DNA of 64,000 nucleotides from Mercenaria mercenaria. Lineage: Eukaryota > Mollusca > Bivalvia > Venerida > Veneridae. The stretch spans positions 61,203,001 through 61,267,000 of the forward strand of contig NC_069361.1 of NCBI RefSeq assembly GCF_021730395.1, written 5' to 3'. The position numbers and the translations under genes are program-made. The notes below the pieces were generated by a model. The model was not told where the DNA came from, did not search any database, and was given only the letters and a program-made list of their open reading frames with translations. This document shows positions 9,877 to 22,129 of this stretch, one piece after another. The stretch's first letter is position 1. Every line of letters starts with the position of its first letter.

Positions 9877-11186
9877 GGCCTCACCAAATTAAAAAGTTGT
9901 TCATCGGATTTGCCGCTCGTATATTTTCAGAAACACAAAAAAATTTATTTTTTTTGTTTTTGGCTTGCGCTCGCCCCATTGAAAAAAATCAATCCAAAAT
10001 TTTTTGGTGCGCTACTTTTTACGGGCGTAAAAGTGTATAAATGCTTATACTTCCAGTCCCAGATTGTTCTCAAATGGATTTTAATCAAAATAAATACATA
10101 CTACGCATACATCGTCTATAATAAATCATAATACTTATATTTAGTTGCATTAAAGTTATTTCCCCTTTATGCAGTTACGCCATTTTCTTCAAATTATTCA
10201 TATTAATTTATTCATTTCATTGAAAACTGGATGAAGAAAAACATACTAATTTGTTTGATAACATCAATCTACATTATTTTGGTAAGGATAAATACTTATT
10301 GATGCATGTCACTTATCTGTTTTCTGTTTTTTCCTGTCCAAATGATCAGCATTTGTATACGAAAGTTGGTGGGGTAAGGAATTTACATTACGAGTTGTTT
10401 TCAGGACAGTTTTGATTTTCAAATTTTCCAATCATTTAGCAGACTAATGTTAATGCACGTTAATCTCCATTTCAGACTTTAATTGAGACTTTGTTTCAAC
10501 AAATTTAATATGTTATGAAAGTTTAAAGTTAGAAAAAAAGAGCTGTACATAAGACATCATGCTCGACTTTTCTAAATCAGAGCTTTGCCAGTAAAGGGGC
10601 ATAATAGTCAGAAGCTATTAAAGTACAGAGCTATTGGTCATTATATAAAACTTAATTAAAAATATTCTATGTTAAAAAGGGGCATAACTCTGTCTAGATT
10701 CAGACTTAAGAGTATTGTTTCTCCTGGTGTAGACTTTGACAGTAAATAACTGTTCTAAGTTTCAAATCAGAAGCTTTAATAGATCTAGCAACACTCACAT
10801 AGATATTTGATGTATCAAAAACTTTGTAAAGTTAGCGAAGAATACTACATTTTCATAGCAGTAAATATTCGATTCAATATTTGATTACAGTGTACTGTAT
10901 GACAATGTTATTACCTTTTTTCACGAGTTCGCTTTGTTGTGCGTCTGCGGGTTAGATTTTCTCAATCCCTGGGGACTTACTTTTTAATTTAAAAGGGCTA
11001 TACATTCTATTTTAAGGTTTTTATTAGTCAGTCCAGAGCCAAATGCAGACAAATATATTTCTTCGCTCTTCGCTCGCTCCTGATTTTCTCAAAAACCAAA
11101 AAAAATATTTAAATTATTTTTTTTGCTCGCCGCCTCAAATTTTTCAGAAAAAAATCCGATGAACAACTTATCAATTTGGTGTGGCC
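9877..11186 (+). mobile_element. Non-autonomous PIF/Harbinger-like transposon, copy 2
   Basis: The ends are identical to those of the copy at 2514 (GGCCTCACCAAATTA, GGTGTGGCC), with a TTA duplication at 9874-9876 and 11187-11189. The two copies align closely over most of their length. This one has an extra block of about 150 bp near 10650-10800 that is lacking in copy 1. Copy 1 has about 85 bp near 3375-3465 that is lacking here. No transposase is encoded. Confidence 0.8.
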
Positions 11187-13720
11187 TTAAAGGTTATTTC
11201 CATTTTCTTGTTATCAAAAACAGCGAAACATGAAATTATTTTAAGTAGGATTCTTCATATGTCTAGATTGTTTATTAAAGAATGAAAAACAGTTGATTTC
11301 TGTTATTTTTATGGTTTTAAGATGATCCCCACTCTACACTGGCGTGTGATCCGGTATTGGTGAATATGATTCGCAATTGGAGAAAGGAAGTGGCTATTCC
11401 TACGGTCCCATAAGAATAGCCTCACAGGCTATACCTACGGCTCTCCAGTAAGAATGGTAAAATATCCAGCAGGTGGCTATTCCTACGGCTTTAAAGACAG
11501 TTTTGTATGTCCATCTTGAATTGCATTGTACTGAATTAGTTCAAATGGTATATTCTCGAACAAACTGTTTACTTTTCAGTATCACATCGAGAGAACAGGA
11601 AGTTATTTCAAATATAGGAAAAGGCTAATATATGTCTATGAGTAATATTGTTGTCATCGAATGGTATATATGTATAGATATATGCAACAAATCAATAAAT
11701 TTGTCACAGAATTATGACTATGAATATTATTTTTGATGAATTTGATATTATGCATTATTAATATTTGATAAATTTTTATTAGTAGTTGTTGGGTCAAATC
11801 ATGCACAGCAGCTGCATATTAATTATGGTCTGGACAGAATTAAGTATAGATATTAGGCAAGGTGTGAGCTAATTAATTGTACATAGCTTGTCTTTGATAT
11901 CAGTTATGTGATATCAAAGACATGTTCCATGTTGGGTCTGCCTAGAAAGCAGCATGATTATACATACTGCAGTTGGGTATGGTATTACTTGTTAAAAGTC
12001 ACACATAGGTGAAAGTGCCTTTGATCTTTAGCTTTGATGGGAAAAGTTGAAATCATCATTAGTACCCTAATTAATGAATATTGACAGCTATCTTTTATAA
12101 TGTAGCAGTGCCATTACTTTGATATATATTTAGTATGTTGTTTTTAATCTGTATAGTGTCTTTAAACATTCACAGCTGACAAATTAGACATGGGTCTTTA
12201 ATGTAATTGAAATGTGTTCAGCATTTCCATGCTTTTTTCATGCATAGTTAGTTTTAGACTTGTTTACTTGGTTAATCAACCAATCATATTGTCGCATTGG
12301 TTGAAATGTATGGTCACATGACTAGTAGTTCTGTTTTACTTGGTTTTTAAGGATTGATAGGATTGTTTGGATTCAGGTATTTATTTCTTTGGTTTGAAGT
12401 TTATTATTGCTTTGCCTAGATTGATTTGTTTAAGTGCTAGCTGTTTCTTGAATAGCGGTTTTATTCATCCTGTGCGCGTTCTTCTGTCATTCGTGAATTG
12501 GTGCTTATTTTTGTAATGGCTGATCTACGAACTGCCGCTCCATTCTTTTAACACCTTGCATGAATATTTGGATCTTAACTTTACAGCACAGTTATACAGT
12601 TATTACCAGTACACAGAGAACAGTGTGTGTTTGTGTGAGATCAGATGTCAGTAAGAATGTAAAATCAGAGGGGTACTTGTGTTACACATAAGGTATGTCA
12701 TGTTATGTTTTATGTTACTTATATACATGATATACATGTACGTAAATATGAAATATGATTAAGATGTAATAAGTTATGGTTTTATTAATATGTGATATGT
12801 TTAGGTTCTGCCAGATATATTGACCACTAGGCTGAGTAATGTTTTACCATTGAGAACTATGTATTTGATATGTTTTAAAGGACATGTTGTAATGTATTAA
12901 TTTGTAATATACAGGATGTTATATGTGATTAAGTAATTTAATTAATGGGTCTACCGGTATTAAAAGTATGTTTTAATAGTGTTAGATGTTATAAATATTG
13001 ATATCATTGTCTGTATGATATCAACATGATATCCTTTGATATCATTCATTTATTTATGATGCTTACATGTGTTTGTTTTTCAGACCCAACACTCTATTCC
13101 AGCATATTCCATATCCATGAGAATGACTTTGTATTTTGTGATGGCTTGTATATGGACATAAGTAAATAAACATCTAGTAAACTACCACTGAGTTCAGTCG
13201 TGTGGCCCTGCTAGAACTATTCTTTTACAAAGGCACTGGTTGGTTTAGAAAGGGTCAGTCCTGTGTGTTATCTTTAGGTGTGGCTAAGTTCGAAAGCTGC
13301 TCAAGTGGTAAATGGTTGTAGTCAGGATACTTTGAGATTAAGAACCGTTTAGGAAAGAATACTTTTAGGTTTAGAACTGTTTAGGTCAAAGTTTGGAGTA
13401 AGATATGAAATTTAGAAATTATAAAGTAGTAAGATAATGAAGTGAAAGATCTGAATAATGTTTGAAAATGTAATTGTTGTTTATATGATGGACATGAACG
13501 TTAGAACCATAGAAATAAAAGGAATGTAGTAAAATGGAATTGTTGGTTGACTTATTAATTATTATAATAAAATCAGAAGTTAATTCCCCTAACTTTACAA
13601 ATTCAATGAATGTAATGATAATAGTGTGAGTAATAAATATGTCATTATTCTAAGTTTACATCATGTTTTGAATATCATGTTACATGTTGTATGTTCCCTT
13701 CTCGGTGATAAGACGTATAA
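11187..13720. other. Largely unassigned stretch with a hairpin and one arm of an inverted repeat
   Basis: I see no reliable coding exon. The notable contents are a diverged repeat at 11379-11622 whose inverted partner lies at 15515-15670, and a perfect hairpin at 11889-11922 (arms TGTCTTTGATATCA, loop of 6). GATATC words are frequent, with further copies near 13000-13045. The region could be plain intron. Confidence 0.4.
11379..11622 (+). repeat. Dispersed repeat, left arm of an inverted pair
   Basis: The stretch from 'ggagaaaggaagtggctatt' to 'gaacaggaagttatttcaaa' matches the complement of 15515-15670 with moderate divergence. The left arm has an internal duplication of about 90 bp, so 'gtggctattcctacgg' occurs twice here (about 11390 and 11482) but once in the right arm. 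The family is unknown. It may be the ends of a transposon or two separate insertions. Confidence 0.5.
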
Positions 13721-14955
13721 ACAAGAGGGCCATGATGGCCCTATATCGCTCACCTGTTATCATTGCACTTAAGGACAAGAAGGTCCTCAGTAAAAATATT
13801 TAAGTCCAAAGGACAGGACCAACAAAGGGAAGAAATTTAACCAAAAAGAAAAAACAATTCTTACAAGGTACAGATATGTCAAAATGCACCTAAAAATTGG
13901 AGGTACCATCCATGTTGTACCACAGAAAAGTGGTCTCGGTTTTTCCCTACAGCCAATAATAAAAAAGTTACTTAAAATAAGCTATTTATAGTAATGTAAA
14001 AGGGAAGTAATTAAAAAAAAATATTGTAAGTGAACAAAAGAAGGCTCTGCCAAATAAATCTGTTGACATAAATGAAATTTCAGATCAGTATCTTCATTAG
14101 TTACGGGGATTACCCATTTTTGATTTGAAATAAAGGGAGGTAATTTGACATAAAATCAGTCCATAGTTATCTACCCTGATTGTTTCAGTCCAACTAATGA
14201 CAATTATGAAATTTCAAATAAGTCCTATAAGTACTTACTGATATAAATCCATTTTGATTACAATCAGGGGAGGTAATCAGATATAAAATAACTCTGGAAC
14301 CTACGATTGGATCTGATTTGTCATGGAATCTAAGATTTATTGTTGTTGAAGATATTTTGGAAGTTTGTATCAAATAAAACCATAAATGAAGTCTCTATAT
14401 GGCTGTAAAAGCCAAAATAGCCAATTTTGGACCTTTAAGGGGGCATAACTCTGGAACCCATGATGGAATTGGCCAGTTCAAGAAAGGAACCAAGACCTTG
14501 TGGTGATACAAGTTGTGTGCAAGTTTGGTTAAAATCAAATCATAAATGAAGCTGCTATTGTGCAGACAAGGTCAAAATAGCTAATTTTGGTCCTTTCAGG
14601 GGCCATAACTCTGGAACCCATTAAGGGATCTAGCCGGTTCAAGAAAGGAGCTGAGATCTTATGGTGACACAAGTTTTGTGCAAGTTTGATTAAATTCAAA
14701 TCATAAATGAAGCTGCTATTGTGCAGACAAGGTCAAAATAGCTAATTTTGGGCCTTTCAGGGGCCATAATTCTAGAACCCATAAAGGAATCTCGCCAGTT
14801 CAAAAAAGGAACCAAGATCTTATGGTGATACAAGCTGTGTGCAAGTTTGGTTAAAATAAAATCATAAATGAAGCTGCTATTGTGCAGACAAGGTCAAAAT
14901 ATCTAATTCTGGCCCTTTCAGGGGCCATAACTCTGGAACCCATAATGGAATCTGA
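13721..14955 (+). mobile_element. Helentron-like element, family 1, lacking its 3' tail
   Basis: The head (ACAAGAG, hairpin GGGCCATGATGGCCC, CGCTCACCTG) and body match the element at 7455 over about 1.2 kb, including an extra body unit near 14700-14870. The match stops in mid unit at about 14955 without a GGACGG run or terminal hairpin. The copy is therefore truncated at its 3' side. Confidence 0.78.
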
Positions 14956-16381
14956 GAGTGGTTTTGCCAGAGATGTTCATGAATACCGACCTTGTGGCAC
15001 TAATTCCTAGCCGGTCAATTTGGGGGTACGACCTTGTGGCACCAGTCGGGTAGCCAGTCATAATATATATTCATTGTACAGTGTACACAATGTTTCCCAG
15101 TACTTTTCTTTATTGATTGATTTATTTCATGCTCAACTCAGGAAAAAGTTTACTTAGTTAGTTAATTATGTATTATGACATGTAATGATCTGCAGAGTGA
15201 AGCAAGCTGAAATTGTTTATAACTGTTTTTATATTATGGTATATTATTTCATTATTATTCACACTGGCACATTTAAATACATACTGATTTTAGACAAAGA
15301 CACTGCGCAAGTGTTGTTAATGATGACATTTTAAAATGATCAGAAACTATTGCATTTTCTTTCACTTTGCTTCGTTCTAACACTTGTATAAAAAAATACA
15401 TTCTGGGAAAAAAAGCAGAGCACACTTATTACATGTTTGTATCGTATCAATACTATTTTATGTCGTATTTACATTCAATGATTCACATCCAAAAGATGCA
15501 TTCTGCACAAAAAAATCCTATATTCGAACTCACTTCCTCTGGATGTGATACTGAAAAGTAAACAATATGTTGGAAAATATACCAGTTGAATTAATTCAGT
15601 ACAATGCAATACAAGATGGACATACAAAACTGTCTTTAGAGCCATAGGAATAGCCACTTCCTTGGAGAAAACACCGATCACTTACAAATCTACACTTCTA
15701 CCCTGTAATGAAATCTTTTAAAATATTTTTTATTTTGTTTTATTAAGGGGATAATAATGCACATTTGAAGATCAGTTGATAAACAGGTTTTGTGAGATGA
15801 AATGAATTACTGGTTTCAGACCAGTTTCCGATAAAAAATGAGGGTTTGCATTATATTTATTTTTAAATACAGATTGTTTACAAAAGTAATCTACAAATCG
15901 TTAAACCCTAGTCTTTACTCTTTGCAAGGATGTAAACAATACCGGCCTTATCTGCGCATGTGTCCAAAAACAGGGGCTCCGAAAGGGCAGTCTGATTAAC
16001 GTTAATTGGTTTATCTACAGTACCAGTTTCCGATAAATGGTTTTTTAAGCAGTTTTAAAATTGTTGACTGAAAATCTTTTATAATTTTGATTTTAAATTA
16101 TGTAATTAACCTTTACTACTTTTTCCCATAAATCGTACAGGGTGTGGCTATCTTCCATTCCGTTATGTACGGTACCGTACAGCACCTGTACAATCATATT
16201 ATGCAACACTTCAGACAAGCACCTTTCACATCGTGTATTTGTCTAGCTTGTAAACAGTAGTTTATTTGATTACTGTATACATTGTACCCCCGGTATATGG
16301 GAGTTTTATATTGACTTTAAGTCCTTAAACTGTGTTATATAGATTTAAAAAAAGTAAAAAAAAAAAGATAAAAATTTAAGC
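14956..16381. other. Unassigned stretch with small repeats
   Basis: There is no supported gene. 'cgaccttgtggcac' occurs twice (14988 and 15039), and 'accagtttccgataaa' occurs near 15819 and 16021. The right arm of the 11379 repeat lies at 15515-15670. Confidence 0.35.
15515..15670 (-). repeat. Dispersed repeat, right arm of an inverted pair
   Basis: This matches the complement of 11379-11622. It contains 'agacagttttgtatgtccat' read on the minus strand and ends with 'ttggagaaaacacc'. A short open frame on the minus strand here is a by-product, since the left arm does not keep it. Confidence 0.5.
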
Positions 16382-16450
16382 GGAGGCTGGGATTCGAACC
16401 CATGACCTCTCACACCTGAAGTGAGCGCTCTACCTTGTTACTAAATACCC
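16382..16450 (-). pseudogene. tRNA-like sequence (retropseudogene or SINE head)
   Basis: Read on the minus strand there is a D-arm-like AACAAGGTAGAGC, a 5-bp anticodon stem CTCAC/GTGAG with a 7-nt loop holding CAG, and a perfect T-arm GGGTTCGAATCCC. The acceptor 5' side does not pair with its 3' side, so it is not a working tRNA. A T-rich stretch follows downstream on that strand. It is probably a tRNA-derived retroposon remnant. Confidence 0.6.
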
Positions 16451-19400
16451 ATGTGATGCAGCAGCAATATAATTAATATATGGGATACACTTTTATTTTG
16501 GACCCTGTAAAGATGGTAATGAATAGTTTCGGAATGATAAACTGAACACAGTGAATAGTTTGTAAAAGGACCCTCGATACTGCACTATAGATTTTAGTGA
16601 ATAAACAAAAAAATGGCAAAAAGAAAACATAAGGAATGTATGTAATGCAACTTATTATGTGATATAAAACAATGTTATCTGTCTTTCCTCTCCTTATTTG
16701 TAGAGCAGAAAATATTTTTAAATTTACAATTTCGTCAAAATGTTGATCCGATTTATTGATAAGGGAGGTTACTCTGTAAGTCAAGTTTCTGACCTTAGCA
16801 TGACCTACTTACCTATCTAATTTTCTATAAATAGAACACACCGCAGATATACCATACTGCAACGCGTGATTTGCGGACAAGGGAGCGTTCATGCATTTTA
16901 CAATAACCTTTCAGTAAATTTCGAAGAGAATATTAAAAAATAAAAATACGGAAAATTACACTTTGCCTGCTTATGCAGTAAAATTCCTTGAAAAAACGTA
17001 TTAACAAATTAAATAAAGGAATCAATAAGCATATATATGTTTAAATTAACGTAGGAAGTGCCGCTGTTAACTTATTGTTAATCTTTTGTCTTATTTTCTT
17101 TGTTGATAGGTACAGTGATGTAATTTCAGAATGCGCACATTTTTGCAGATTCCATTTACAGTTGTATATTTAATTGTTATGGTTACCTTAACTTTGAAGC
17201 ATAGAGTTTCCCATTTGTGACCACATGTACAACTGGTCAGAATATTTCTAAATATTTTATAAACTCATCTTGATTCTAACCTTTGACTTTTTTTTTTTTT
17301 GCTTATGTGTCATCTGGAACAACTAATATGACCTTCCTGGTGTAATATACTTATTGTTTACAGATATTCACTGTCAACTAAGGTGTGCAATAAAGGGCCA
17401 TCATTTGGCTGAATTTGTCAGTGACAAGGTAATACTTCTTTAAAATGTGGTTAGATCGAAATATCAAAAGCCACGGGACCACAACTTATCAAAGCATCAG
17501 TGATTTTCAAATAGATTTCCTTAATTAATTTATATTTTCATTAATTTTATATGACTAGTCAGTTGCTCCGTTTGTATTATATCTTGTTACTTGTTTCTTT
17601 TTTCTTTTTTTTTTAAGTTGTATAGACAGTTTGTTCTTGAATCTGTCCATTCCTGTCTAACTTAAAAAAAAAAGATTTTCATTAAAACATTTTCTACACT
17701 TTGGCAGCGGGTTATTATGCTCGCTAAATTTCTTGTAATATTAGATTTGAATCAAGTTTACCGGTGGTCCAAAAAAAAAAAATGAATTCTATGATATTTC
17801 AAAAGTATATAAGAAAGATTCATGACATTTGCTTTGTGAATAGGGGCAATATAGAGATTATTCATGTTATATCATTCTTTTCTTTGACAAAATTTTTGGT
17901 TGTTTTGGCAACGGAAACTGTATAATCTGCATTCTGAAATATATAATGTAGGTGACTAAGGACCATGAAACTTCATCAGTGAATAGAAAACACTCATTAC
18001 ATTATATGATAATAAAAATAATGGTTTCTGTGAATCACAACTTTGAAATAATTATCTTTCAACATTTCCTCATTTCCCAACTAACTGCATTTCTGTAAAA
18101 CTTCATACACATACTCCTGTATATAAGAACTTTTCACAGGTGCTGACCTTAGTTGGTGAAATAAATTCTTTAATTTTGTATGTAAAGGGACCACCTACTC
18201 GCAATGTCAATGTCACTGCAGGTAGAGGATTTGTATTGCATGGTAATACTTTTCTATCATGCTTATTTTTCATGCTTTTAACAGTTTATAACATATATTG
18301 TATTATGTGCTAATGTTGATAATTTGTAACCAGTCAGACTAACCAAACTAATAATTAGGTGATTTCTAATATTGCAATAAATGTACTTCAGACAAAACAC
18401 TTGGCGGCGTCTTTGATGCTTGCATCAATAATTTCTTTGTTATCCAATTATAAAGGGAGAGTAATTCTACAACAGAGTGCAAATCATAAGCTCAGGATTT
18501 ACCTCCCTGGAATTGGACAAACCGCGCATGCGTATCATGTGGAATCCCTCAGATGTAAACAAAACAGAAAGTTGATTGCTTAATAAAGAAGGTAGAATTT
18601 CTCTGTAAACACTTGTCACTGATGAACGAAATTTTGCTCGATGCTTGCTTGTGAAACAACATTCCAAAACATATAGTACTCCCTTTATAAAGGGTTACAT
18701 GAAAGGAGAAATTACGAGAATTCGGATACTGGTACTGTTCGGATACATGTCCGATACCAGTATCGCTAAAAAACTTATTGGCGACCAAACTGTACCATCA
18801 CTATTATATCCTAGAGTCATTAGTTTTGACGCCCTTAAGCAATCTAACATGTATTTCATTGGTAATATAGATAAATTAAACAAATAAATAGTGTTGTTAT
18901 AAACTATGGCATGTCTCCCTTTATTTTATTCCTGTTTTGTGAATTTTGTGGGCAAAACGGTGTTAATATTTGTATTTTTGTTGACTGACCATCGAGGCAT
19001 CCATATTTTTAAGGCTCATGAGAAATGACGTCTTTTGATTGGCTGGCTCTCTTAACCAAAACTTCACTTTTCTGGAGCCTATATGGCCAAAATCATATTT
19101 GGCTGGTATAATTCTATGCAAAGAAACATGACCTTCTTTATTTACAACAAGATTTGACAAAGAGCAGCAAAACCATATTCAATTCAATTAATTTAATGTT
19201 TTCAAATGATACAAGGTGTATAGCCTACAGGAGAGTGAAAAATCTAAAATTTATTCAAAATTTCAGTCAAAGTACTGCCTTGTGACTTTGAAAAATAGCT
19301 GAGGGAAAGAGAAAACCAGGATCTGAATTCCTGACCAGTTGCTCCTGTAAGAATTAGGTTTTTAAAGGATTGGAGATTTTTGCATTATTAAAAAGACATA

Positions 19401-19612
19401 AAAATACACCAAAGTATGAAAAAATAATATAATCTTACTGTAAATCTGTTGAATGCATCAATGTTTTATTTGAGCAAGGTAAAATATTGCCTGCTTTGCA
19501 AACGTGTGTAATTTGGCATCATAAAAGGTCACTTATACCTATTTAACAGCAAAATAAATAAGGGCGTCAAAACTCATGAGCATCAAAACAGATGATCGAA
19601 GTAAAAAATCTC
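16451..19612. other. Unassigned stretch
   Basis: AT-rich sequence with a few short frames but no recognisable domain or repeat. The longest, 103 codons on the minus strand at 16473-16784, has a hydrophobic middle but no motif and AT-driven composition. A small hairpin lies near 18720-18766 (arms GATACTGGTA). This fits intron or intergenic DNA. Confidence 0.35.
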
Positions 19613-20749
19613 TAGAGTGGTGGAACCTATGCTCGCGGTATTTTGTACATATATTATCTTTTTAAGAAGCAAGCAAAAATTATTATTTCAATCTGCCTAA
19701 AAGTTATCCTCCTTTTATCGAAACATATTGTTAATGTGCGTCATTATGTGACTTAGTTGTCTCCTGAGCTATCGACATGGCATACGTGAAAAGGTGAAAA
19801 TTCGCCCTGAAGGGAACCTATGCTGGCGGTATGTTATATCTATTAAACTAAGCGCCAAAAAAAAATCAGCAGGCTAAAAATGAACAAACAAGCATATGCA
19901 AATATAATATTTAGAATATTACTCATTGATTATGTGAAAAACAAAAGAAATGAGGATACATTTTAGTATGTGCCTCTATGTGTATATTTCCCTTACAGAA
20001 ATGGAGTCACTATTAGAATGTATAATAATGTTATATAAAAACATAATGCTCAAGTATTGATGATTCAAACAATGACAGTGATTAACTCACTAATGATTCC
20101 TACATTTCTTTTGTGTGTAGGAAAATGACTTCTCCCTACATCTCAGAAAGAGCCATTTGGGCTTCGTCAAAATACTAAGATCAACATCGATCTTTTTCAT
20201 AGTTCGACAGGCACTTGTAGTGTAGCTGTTGAGCGCAAATAACCAATCTGCGCTATTTACCAAATGCGCAGGGTATATAACAAATTTTTATACGTTGGTT
20301 ATATGCGCAACGATTTACCAATCGTTGCGCAGGATAAATTTACCCTGCGCGATTTACCAAATGCGCAGCGCAAATAACAAATGTAACTTTATATATCAGA
20401 AATTTGCATTTCGTGTTTGATAAATCATGCAGTTGGTCAATTTATTAATAAATACAGATGTCAAATGCTGAATATCTTGGTGCTTAAATTATGTGTCATA
20501 AATTTGTTTCTACATCAGTAAATTCACGGCAGTCGGTCACCAGGTTTCAATACCTCCGATCTTATACAAGATGCAATAAAGCCCAAACATGCGCGAAGGT
20601 GTGATTTCCTCCAGCTTGCACACGTCGTCCTCTGGTATGTTTTAGGCTTTTTTTATAATTTTCTACTGCACCCGAGCACACACTTAGCAAAATATCGTTT
20701 TTATTATATTGAAATATCTTGAAATTTCACAATAATATTCTTTTTATCA

Positions 20750-22078
20750 ACACTGTATTTCAAACATATTTCATTCATAAAACATACTATTTATGTAACT
20801 TTCAAATGAATACTGTAAAAAAATGAATATAAAAAGAGTGATTTCTGTCATAACGATAACGAAATATTACATTTTGTATCTGCGCAAGATGTGTGTCTGC
20901 GCTAATAATAAATCTGGAAATTACTCTGAAAACTTGAATATCTTTTATCAATCATATTAACTTTTACTTTGATTTACGATTACAGACTAAAACTATAGTT
21001 TTTTTTACAAATCTAAATGGATCTATAATGTTACACCTGTAACTTGCGTGGGAGGTCGGTCCTGCGCTAAAAGCAAAGTTTGAAATTACACTGTATTTCA
21101 AATATATTTCATTCATAAAACATACTATTTATGTAACTTTCAAATGAATACTGTAAAAAAAAATGATTAGAATAAGAGTATTTCTGTCATAACGAGAACG
21201 AAATATTACATTTTTTATCTGCGCAAGATGTGTGTCTGCGCTAATAATAAATCTGGAAATTACTCTAATAACTTGAATACCTTTTATAAATCATATTAAT
21301 TTTTACTTTGATTTACGATTACAAACTAAAACTATAATTTTTCTAAATGGATCTATAATGTTACACCTGTAACTTGCGTGGGAGGTCGGTCCTGCGCTAA
21401 TAGCAAAGTTTGAAATTACACTGTATTTCAAATATATTTCATTCATAAAACATACTATTTATGTAACTTTCAAATGAATACTTTAAAAAATGAATATAAA
21501 AAGAGTGATTTCTGTCATAACGAGAACGAAATATTACATTTTTTATCTGCGCAAGATGTGTGTCTGCGCTAATAATAAATCTGGAAATTACTCTAATAAC
21601 TTGAATATCTTTTATAAATCATATTAACTTTTACTTTGATTTACGATTACAAACTAAAACTATAATTTTTCTAAATGGATCTATAATGTTACACCTGTAA
21701 CTTGCGTGGGAGGTCGGTCCTGCGCTAATAGCAAAGTTTGAAATTACACTGTATTTCAAATATATTTCATTCATAAAACATACTATTTATGTAACTTTCA
21801 AATGAATACTTTAAAAAATGAATATAAAAAGAGTGATTTCTGTCATAACGAGAACGAAATATTACATTTTTTATCTGCGCAAGATGTGTGTCTGCGCTAA
21901 TAATAAATCTGGAAATCACTCTAATAACTTGAATATCTTTTATAAACCATATTAACTTTTACTTTTATTTACGATTACAGACTAAAACAATAGTCTTTTT
22001 TACAAATCTAAATGGATCTATAATGTTACACCTGTAACTTGCGTGGGAGGTCGGTCCTGCGCTAATAGCAAAGTTTTC
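20750..22078 (+). repeat. Four tandem units of ~330 bp inside the foldback left arm
   Basis: Units start near 20753, 21091, 21421 and 21749 and are very similar to each other. Each contains 'tctgcgcaagatgtgtgtct', 'ataacgagaacgaaatatta' and 'cttgcgtgggaggtcggtcc'. They carry the same TGCGCTAA and GCGCAAG words that occur at the element ends. High unit similarity suggests recent expansion or gene conversion. Confidence 0.85.
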
Positions 22079-22129
22079 ATTTGGCAAAAGCTACAATTTC
22101 AGCCTGTAATCACAAAACAATGATAAAGT

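Noticed and set aside
11930-13091. TGTTGGGTCTG ... CAGACCCAACA inverted pair, looking like LTR or TIR ends
   Set aside because: Only 11 bp, no matching direct repeat at the outer edges, and such a pair is not unlikely by chance in a kilobase-scale search.
16382-16450. Functional tRNA gene on the minus strand
   Set aside because: The acceptor stem does not pair and the D-arm is degenerate, although the anticodon and T-arms are good.
16473-16784. 103-codon minus-strand open frame
   Set aside because: AT-driven composition, no motif, no neighbouring exon and no splice support.
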